Below, in pieces: positions 50,784 through 55,410 of a DNA stretch of 55,410 bases. The position numbers and the translations under genes were made by a program. Position 1 is the stretch's first letter. Each line of letters begins with the position of its first letter. Below the pieces are notes generated by a model. It was not told the origin of the DNA. It searched no databases and saw nothing but the letters and a program-made list of their open reading frames with translations. Source of the DNA: Clostridiales bacterium. GTDB lineage: Bacteria; Bacillota; Clostridia; Oscillospirales; CAG-382. Location: NCBI GenBank assembly GCA_003343885.1, contig QAKH01000094.1:1-55410 (forward strand). Direction: 5' to 3'.

Positions 50784-51623
50784 ATGTTTTCAAAAATTTA
50801 TCTTGAAATTACAAACGCATGTAACCTTGACTGTTCGTTTTGTCCGAAAACGTCACGCAGGAAACACTTTCTGACAAAAGAGCAGTTTTGTTTTCTTGCC
50901 GACCGTCTTGCAGGACATACACAATTTTTGTATTTTCACCTTATGGGAGAGCCGCTTTTGCATCCTTTGCTCGGTGAATTTCTGCATCAGGCGTACAAGC
51001 GTGGCTTTAAAGTTATTATTACCACCAACGGAACGCTTATCGGTGACAAAGAAAATGTATTGCTTGACTCTGACGCACTCTTCAAGGTCAGTATGTCGCT
51101 TCATTCATATGAGGCGAACAGGGCCGGCATAGATTTTAAAAAATACCTGTCTGATTGCTGCCGGTTTGCGGATAAAGCCTCGCAAAAAGGCATAATAAGC
51201 GTGTTCAGACTTTGGAATGACGGCGGCGAAAACACTTTGAATCCAGAGATTATGGACTATTTGCGCAAAACCTTTGATGGCGAATGGGTACAGAACACAA
51301 AAGGGATAAGAATAAGGAAGAAGCTGTTTGTAGAGTACGGAGAAAAATTCGACTGGCCGGAAAATAATGACTTTGTAAGCAAAGAAATACGCTGTTACGG
51401 AATGAAAGACTATGTCGGCGTGCTTTGCGACGGCACAGTTGTCCCGTGCTGTATAGACGGGCAGGGGAGTATGCCGCTTGGAAATCTTTTTGATATGACT
51501 TTAGATGAAATACTCGACTCCGAAAAATCAAGACGTATTTCCGGTATGTTGAGATGCGGAATTGCTCCGGAAAAAACTTGTGAAAGCTGTGGGTTCGCGC
51601 AGAATAAGTTTCTGCACCTGTAA
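50784..51623 (+). CDS. Radical SAM/SPASM-type protein
   Basis: A 279-residue radical SAM protein. CNLDCSFC (CxxxCxxC) lies near residues 13-20, GEPLLHP near 57 and the C-terminal cysteine-rich SPASM-like region from CDGTVVPCCIDGQG (about 213) to CESCGF (about 268). ATG 50784 has no strong ribosome site, and another ATG begins four bases earlier in a different frame. It follows trxB by 26 bases and is probably co-transcribed. Family members modify peptides or metabolites; no precursor-peptide gene is seen nearby. Confidence 0.85.
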   Translation: MFSKIYLEITNACNLDCSFCPKTSRRKHFLTKEQFCFLADRLAGHTQFLYFHLMGEPLLHPLLGEFLHQAYKRGFKVIITTNGTLIGDKENVLLDSDALFKVSMSLHSYEANRAGIDFKKYLSDCCRFADKASQKGIISVFRLWNDGGENTLNPEIMDYLRKTFDGEWVQNTKGIRIRKKLFVEYGEKFDWPENNDFVSKEIRCYGMKDYVGVLCDGTVVPCCIDGQGSMPLGNLFDMTLDEILDSEKSRRISGMLRCGIAPEKTCESCGFAQNKFLHL

Positions 51624-51660
51624 AACAATTGAAAAGTAATGACAATAACAAGAAAATAAC

Positions 51661-51703
51661 AAAAACAGCGGCTCCGGCTATTTTTCGGGACCGCTGTTTT
51701 TAC
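51661..51703. terminator. Bidirectional terminator
   Basis: AAAAACAGCGG (51661-51671) / CCGCTGTTTTT (51691-51701), with inner CCG/CGG, between the convergent radical SAM and isomerase genes. Confidence 0.9.
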
Positions 51704-51728
51704 ATATAGTTTTGTACTTGGAATTTTA

Positions 51729-52574
51729 TTATATATTTTCAATAAGGTCACACAAAGCCTTGTGTGCGTATGCGAACTTTCTCGGATTGCCGTCATCGAA
51801 AGACATAACAAGTTTGCCGCAGACATCTTCACCCGGAAGAGTGTATGCGGTAAGATGCGGCTCAAGGCTCAAAAATCCGCTGTAACCGGAGGCTGCAAGA
51901 TCAGAAAGGATAGTTTTTATATTGCCTTCGCCCATTCCGGCAGGAACGACGCCTGTTGCTTTAATGCAGTCCTTGATATGAACATACGCAATGTGCTCTT
52001 TAAGCATTTCATAAGCTTCGAGAGTATCCTGAGAGCACTCAACGAAATTCGAAAAATCGAATACAGCCTTGAAATTATCGGATTTTATGCGGTCAAACAG
52101 CTTTTTGCATCTGCGGGCAATGTTTCCGTAAATTCCTTTTTCGTTCTCGTGAAGCAGGATTACGCCTTCTTTTTCTGCGTATTCCACCATCTTTGAAAGC
52201 TTTTTTACTACTTCGTCCTCGCTTGCGTCAGCCTTGTCCTCGTCAACGAAAAAGCTGAACATGCGAATATATTTGCAGTCAAGCATTTTGCAGATTTCAA
52301 CCGTGCGTTTGAACTCATCAAAATGTGTGTCAAAGTCATCCTCTAACTTGATTTTTCCGATAGGAGAACCTATGGACGATACGCTTATGCCGTATTCTTT
52401 CATGAGTTCCTTAAGACTGTTCACTTCGTCATCGGAAAGCTTGATGATGTTTTTGTCATTTATCATTCTTGGCTCAAAGTAGTTTATTCCGAGCTTTTTC
52501 AATGCCTCGAACTGCTTTTTTATGTCAAAATCAACTTCATCGGAAAAACCGCTTAAAACAAATTTGTTGCTCAT
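51729..52574 (-). CDS. Sugar phosphate isomerase/epimerase family protein (xylose isomerase-like TIM barrel)
   Basis: A 281-residue AP-endonuclease-2-like barrel. SGFSDEVDFDIKKQFEALKKLGINYFEPR opens the barrel; metal ligands include Glu in LLHENEKG, Asp in FDFSNFVE, His in YVHIKDC and Glu in LSLEPHL. GGAGG eight bases before ATG 52574 fixes the start; the frame to 52637 runs into obg. Family members isomerise or epimerise sugars and inositols; two Gfo/Idh oxidoreductases elsewhere in the window suggest related carbohydrate chemistry, but they are not linked here. It lies 40 bases after obg. Confidence 0.85.
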   Translation of the reverse strand: MSNKFVLSGFSDEVDFDIKKQFEALKKLGINYFEPRMINDKNIIKLSDDEVNSLKELMKEYGISVSSIGSPIGKIKLEDDFDTHFDEFKRTVEICKMLDCKYIRMFSFFVDEDKADASEDEVVKKLSKMVEYAEKEGVILLHENEKGIYGNIARRCKKLFDRIKSDNFKAVFDFSNFVECSQDTLEAYEMLKEHIAYVHIKDCIKATGVVPAGMGEGNIKTILSDLAASGYSGFLSLEPHLTAYTLPGEDVCGKLVMSFDDGNPRKFAYAHKALCDLIENI

Positions 52575-52614
52575 ATTGTTTACCTCCGGAATTAAAAAAT
52601 CGTATTGTAAAAAC

Positions 52615-53901
52615 TTATCTGTAATAATCAAATTCAACGCCGTAAATGCTTACCGTGTCACCGTCGTTTATTCCTTTTTCCTCAAGCGCAGCTATAATTC
52701 CCGAGTTGCGCAGTACTTTCTGGAAATAAGCCATAGACTCGTAGTCGCTGAAATTTATTGAGTTTATTACGTTGACAATGCGCTCCGCCTCTACGTGGTA
52801 CACGCCGTTGATGTTGGTGACCTTTATATCTCCGTTTTCGCCCTCGTATTGCTTTTCCTCATCGATTACCATCTCCGGCTCATATATCTTTAACGGCGGC
52901 AGGTCTTTAAGCTTTACCGAAATAAGCTCTTTTAGCTCGTCCGTACCTTCTCCTATAGCGGCGCACATAAAGACAATCGGTATACCGTTGTCGTCGGCGT
53001 ATTTCCGGAGCCTTGCCTTTGTTTCGTCGCTTGTCATATCCATTTTGTTGGCGGCAAGAATTCTCGGACACGCCGAAAGTGCAGGACTGTATTTTTCAAG
53101 CTCAGCGTTTATTACCCTCAGATCCTCAAGCGGATCTCTGCCTTCTATTCCTGAGGCGTCCACAACATTTACGATAAGACGGCATCTTTCAATGTGGCGT
53201 AAGAACTGGTGTCCGAGTCCCTCGCCGTCCGAAGCGCCTTCGATAAGACCGGGAATGTCTGCTAAAACATATCCGCCTGCCTTTGCGTCAACAACACCGA
53301 GAATGGGGGAGAGGGTGGTAAAATGGTACTCGGCTATTTTGGGCTTTGCGGCGCTGATCATCGACAGAATGGTGGATTTTCCGGCACTTGGCATACCGAC
53401 AAGTCCTGCGTCTGCAAGCATTTTGAGCTCTAACTCCACCTCAAGCTCTTTGCCCTTGATGCCGCTTTTTGCAAAATTCGGCGTCTGCCTGGTTGGCGTT
53501 GCGAAGTGAGTGTTACCGAAACCGCCGTTTCCGCCTTTTAACATAACGTATTTTCCGGACTGCACTACGTCTTCATCAGACATATCTTTTATAACCTTTC
53601 CGGTAACAGCGTCTTTTATAACCGTGCCAGGCGGAAGGGGGATCTCAAGTGCCGGAGCGTTTTTTCCGTGGCATTTTGAAGCCATTCCCGCCTGTCCGTT
53701 TCCTGCAACAAACTTGCGGCGGTACTTGAAATTGAGTAAAGTGTTTTGTCCTTCGTCAATGACAAAAACAATATCTCCGCCTCTGCCACCGTCACCGCCA
53801 TCCGGACCGCCGTGAGAAATATATTTTTCTCTGCGGAAGGAAACCGCTCCGTTTCCGCCGTCACCGGCTTTAACGTAAATTTTTACTTTATCTATAAACA
53901 T
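52615..53901 (-). CDS. obg: GTPase Obg/CgtA
   Basis: A 428-residue ribosome-assembly and stress GTPase. The Obg fold fills residues 1-158 with Gly-rich DGGNGAVSFRREKY, HGGPDGGDGGRGGD and KGGNGGFGN; the G domain has GMPSAGKST (about 168), DIPGLIEGAS and NKMD; the Firmicute-type OCT domain ends the protein. AGAGAGGTG precedes the ATG. It follows rpmA as usual, but a terminator hairpin separates them. Confidence 0.97.
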   Translation of the reverse strand: MFIDKVKIYVKAGDGGNGAVSFRREKYISHGGPDGGDGGRGGDIVFVIDEGQNTLLNFKYRRKFVAGNGQAGMASKCHGKNAPALEIPLPPGTVIKDAVTGKVIKDMSDEDVVQSGKYVMLKGGNGGFGNTHFATPTRQTPNFAKSGIKGKELEVELELKMLADAGLVGMPSAGKSTILSMISAAKPKIAEYHFTTLSPILGVVDAKAGGYVLADIPGLIEGASDGEGLGHQFLRHIERCRLIVNVVDASGIEGRDPLEDLRVINAELEKYSPALSACPRILAANKMDMTSDETKARLRKYADDNGIPIVFMCAAIGEGTDELKELISVKLKDLPPLKIYEPEMVIDEEKQYEGENGDIKVTNINGVYHVEAERIVNVINSINFSDYESMAYFQKVLRNSGIIAALEEKGINDGDTVSIYGVEFDYYR

Positions 53902-53956
53902 CTTTGCACCTCTCTTCCTTTGGGTGTCAATTGTACTTGTCTTGTGCTTGTGACTT

Positions 53957-53992
53957 AAAAAAGGCTGTTAAGACACAAAGCGCCTAACAGCC
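53957..53992 (-). terminator. Terminator between rpmA and obg
   Basis: On the minus strand GGCTGTTA (53992-53985) / TAACAGCC (53970-53963) followed by T6. Obg would then depend on read-through or on a weak promoter within the 55 bases before it. Confidence 0.85.
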
Positions 53993-54015
53993 GTTGGTAT
54001 TGATAAATTCTTCGC

Positions 54016-54294
54016 TTACGCTTCGTAAACGCTTACGCGCTTTCTTCCGCCTGCGATCGGCTCAAACTTAACCTTTCCTGCGGTAAGAGCAAACAGAGTG
54101 TCATCCTTGCCTCTGCCAACGTTTACTCCGGGATGAATGTGAGTTCCGCGCTGTCTGATTATGATGTTGCCGGCGATAACGGACTGACCGTCTGCCTTCT
54201 TAACACCAAGACGCTTCGACTCAGAATCACGGCCGTTCTTTGTAGAACCAACACCTTTTTTATGTGCGAAAAACTGTAAACCTAATCTCAACAT
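54016..54294 (-). CDS. rpmA: 50S ribosomal protein L27
   Basis: A 92-residue ribosomal protein at the peptidyl-transferase centre. It has the Firmicute N-terminal extension MLRLGLQFF directly before AHKKGVGSTKNGRDSESK; the Prp protease cleaves after FF to expose the functional N-terminus. prp lies 48 bases upstream in the same operon. Confidence 0.98.
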   Translation of the reverse strand: MLRLGLQFFAHKKGVGSTKNGRDSESKRLGVKKADGQSVIAGNIIIRQRGTHIHPGVNVGRGKDDTLFALTAGKVKFEPIAGGRKRVSVYEA

Positions 54295-54342
54295 ATCGTA
54301 TTCATTCCTTTCTTAGGAATCATGCCGTCTGCAAAAAACGGC

Positions 54343-54681
54343 TCAGACTTCCTTGATAATGCATTTCAAATAGTCCGGATACTCAAGGGATACATTGTTT
54401 ATGTATTCCAAATATCCGTCGATCACGGCGGAAAGCGCCGCACCGTCATAAACACCGTTGTAAATTTCAGAAAAAACACACGCCACACGCGCATTCTCAG
54501 GCTCGGTTTTTAATTCAAAACCAAAAGACATTTTTTCAAGAATCGTAATCACTAACTCGGTTGCAGCCGAAACAGCCGCGCAAACAATGTCCTCGCCTTC
54601 GCAGGCATAACCGGAGTGTCCCGAACATTCGAACGAAACATACCTGCCCGACGTGTTTTTCATAAAACAAACGATCGTCAT
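54343..54681 (-). CDS. prp: Ribosomal-processing cysteine protease Prp
   Basis: A 112-residue cysteine protease that trims L27. The catalytic His lies in GHSGYA (His 22) and the Cys in GEDIVCAAVSA (Cys 34 region), with an acidic neighbour, as in the staphylococcal enzyme. It sits between rplU and rpmA in standard order, 12 bases after rplU. ATG 54681 has a weak ribosome site, fitting translational coupling to rplU. Confidence 0.95.
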   Translation of the reverse strand: MTIVCFMKNTSGRYVSFECSGHSGYACEGEDIVCAAVSAATELVITILEKMSFGFELKTEPENARVACVFSEIYNGVYDGAALSAVIDGYLEYINNVSLEYPDYLKCIIKEV

Positions 54682-54693
54682 ACCGCAATAGCC

Positions 54694-54999
54694 TTAGCCG
54701 ATTTTGTCGATCTGTACCTTTGAATACGGCTGTCTGTGACCTTGCTTCTTCTTCTCATTCTTCTTGGACTTGTACTTAAACACAACAACTTTCTTAGCCT
54801 TTGCGTTTCTGAGTACAGTTCCCTCAACCTTGCATCCCTCAACATAGGGCTTGCCGGTCTTGATTCCGTCGTCGCCTGCAACGGCAATAACGTTGAATTC
54901 TACCTTGGAATTTTCATCAGCACCGAGTTTTTCTACGAAAATCACGTCGCCGACACTTACCTTATACTGCTTTCCGCCGGTCTCAATCACTGCGTACAC
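54694..54999 (-). CDS. rplU: 50S ribosomal protein L21
   Basis: A 101-residue protein opening VYAVIETGGKQYKV and ending GHRQPYSKVQIDKI, both family marks. The start is GTG 54999, eight bases after GAGGTG; the open frame upstream (to 55083) lies in the leader and is not part of L21, whose normal length is 101-103 residues. Confidence 0.97.
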   Translation of the reverse strand: MYAVIETGGKQYKVSVGDVIFVEKLGADENSKVEFNVIAVAGDDGIKTGKPYVEGCKVEGTVLRNAKAKKVVVFKYKSKKNEKKKQGHRQPYSKVQIDKIG

Positions 55000-55088
55000 G
55001 AAAAGCACCTCACTTTCATTATAAGACTCGCTGACGATAGGTTTTTCGTGCTTAAAGGCACAAAAATTAAACACCCATATCATGCGGC
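55000..55088 (-). promoter_or_regulatory. rplU 5' leader, possible L21-type leader RNA
   Basis: About 88 bases from the predicted start to the GTG. It contains GTGC-CTTTAA-GCAC (55061-55048) and a Ser/Tyr-like AT-rich stretch before the ribosome site. Firmicutes often have a structured L21 leader here; I cannot confirm the match by eye. Confidence 0.4.
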
Positions 55089-55094
55089 TTTAAA

Positions 55095-55123
55095 ATTATA
55101 GCACAGGTATTTACAATTGTCAA
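55095..55123 (-). promoter_or_regulatory. Promoter of the rplU-prp-rpmA operon
   Basis: On the minus strand TTGACA (55123-55118), 17-base spacer, TATAAT (55100-55095): full consensus. Confidence 0.9.
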
Positions 55124-55287
55124 TAGTTTTCATATATAGTTTTGCTATTTTTTCTGATTTTACCCTAATTTCCGCCGGTATTAAGTACTAACATGATATA
55201 ATTTCAGTGTCACAGAGATTTTATTAACTTGAGCAAGGCGGAATTTGTAATCCTTCAAGAAAATAGAGAAAAAATTGAAAAAACATC

Positions 55288-55316
55288 TTGACAACACATG
55301 CAAAAGATGGTATAAT
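55288..55316 (+). promoter_or_regulatory. Promoter of the tRNA gene
   Basis: TTGACA (55288-55293), 17-base spacer, TATAAT (55311-55316). Start near 55323, about 20 bases before the tRNA. Confidence 0.88.
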
Positions 55317-55343
55317 ACAACCCGTTGAGCGAATTTATTATCT

Positions 55344-55410
55344 GCACCTTTAGCTCAGTTGGTCAGAGCTACCGGCTCATAACCGGTTGGTCCGGGGTTC
55401 GAGTCCCTGA
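55344..55410 (+). tRNA. tRNA with CAT anticodon, probably elongator tRNA-Met (3' end outside the window)
   Basis: Acceptor 5' arm GCACCTT, D-arm TAGCTCAGTTGGTCAGAGCTA, anticodon stem ACCGG/CCGGT around loop CTCATAA (anticodon 55378-55380), and T-loop GGTTCGAGTCC. The 3' acceptor arm is cut by the window end. CAT may read Met or, if the C is lysidinylated, Ile; the stem resembles elongator Met of Clostridia. The initiator form is unlikely because the three G-C pairs before the loop are absent. Confidence 0.9.

Noticed and set aside
54999..55083. N-terminal extension of ribosomal protein L21
   Set aside because: It lies in the leader, lacks a ribosome site, and L21 has a standard length from GTG 54999.

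Overview
The window looks like chromosomal DNA of an anaerobic, endospore-forming Firmicute of class Clostridia. Sporulation is indicated by SpoIIP and a SigH-like sigma factor. Anaerobic life is indicated by a class III ribonucleotide reductase with its activase and by several radical SAM proteins. Firmicute lineage is indicated by HrcA/CIRCE heat-shock control, RNase Y, T-box and glycine riboswitch leaders, and ribosomal protein L27 with an N-terminal extension next to the Prp protease. Genus cannot be read from the sequence.

Layout. 1-450: dispersed repeats. 451-7166: a HAD phosphatase facing the CIRCE-controlled hrcA-grpE-dnaK-(PHP hydrolase)-dnaJ operon. 7256-9353: ilvA-ridA behind an isoleucine T-box leader. 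9441-12550: spoIIP and a Gfo/Idh/MocA oxidoreductase. 12709-16376: birA, then a glycine riboswitch driving an alanine/glycine:cation symporter, and a second HAD phosphatase. 16732-17988: SigH-like factor, zinc-ribbon protein and a candidate standalone small RNA. 18169-25837: a large secreted repeat protein, a SulP transporter, an overlapping AraC-acyltransferase pair and a zinc-ribbon membrane protein. 26159-30724: an operon of two paired radical-SAM-family proteins and mnmG. 30826-34912: rny, an AraC regulator and a second Gfo/Idh oxidoreductase.

34940-38542 is a short AT-rich accessory island flanked by terminators. It holds a 59-residue ribbon-helix-helix repressor-like gene, divergent from a four-gene operon of one AAA+ ATPase and three unrecognised proteins, two of them membrane proteins, followed by a small cysteine-rich protein. 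This is the best candidate for an undescribed system.

38600-44671: a polysaccharide flippase, then the leftward operon alpha/beta hydrolase-murF-ddl-bioY. 44741-45610: a gene-free stretch made of two dispersed repeat families whose hairpins show compensatory base changes. 45748-51623: an HD hydrolase, nrdG, nrdD fused to a thioredoxin-like domain behind two NrdR boxes, a thioredoxin reductase and a SPASM-type radical SAM protein. 51729-55123: the leftward rplU-prp-rpmA / obg cluster with a TIM-barrel isomerase. 55344 to the end: an incomplete tRNA with CAT anticodon.

Functional links visible in the window: threonine deaminase with RidA, which clears its reactive product; BioY uptake with BirA use of biotin; MurF with Ddl in D-Ala-D-Ala metabolism; NrdD with NrdG and a thioredoxin reductase; Prp with its substrate L27.
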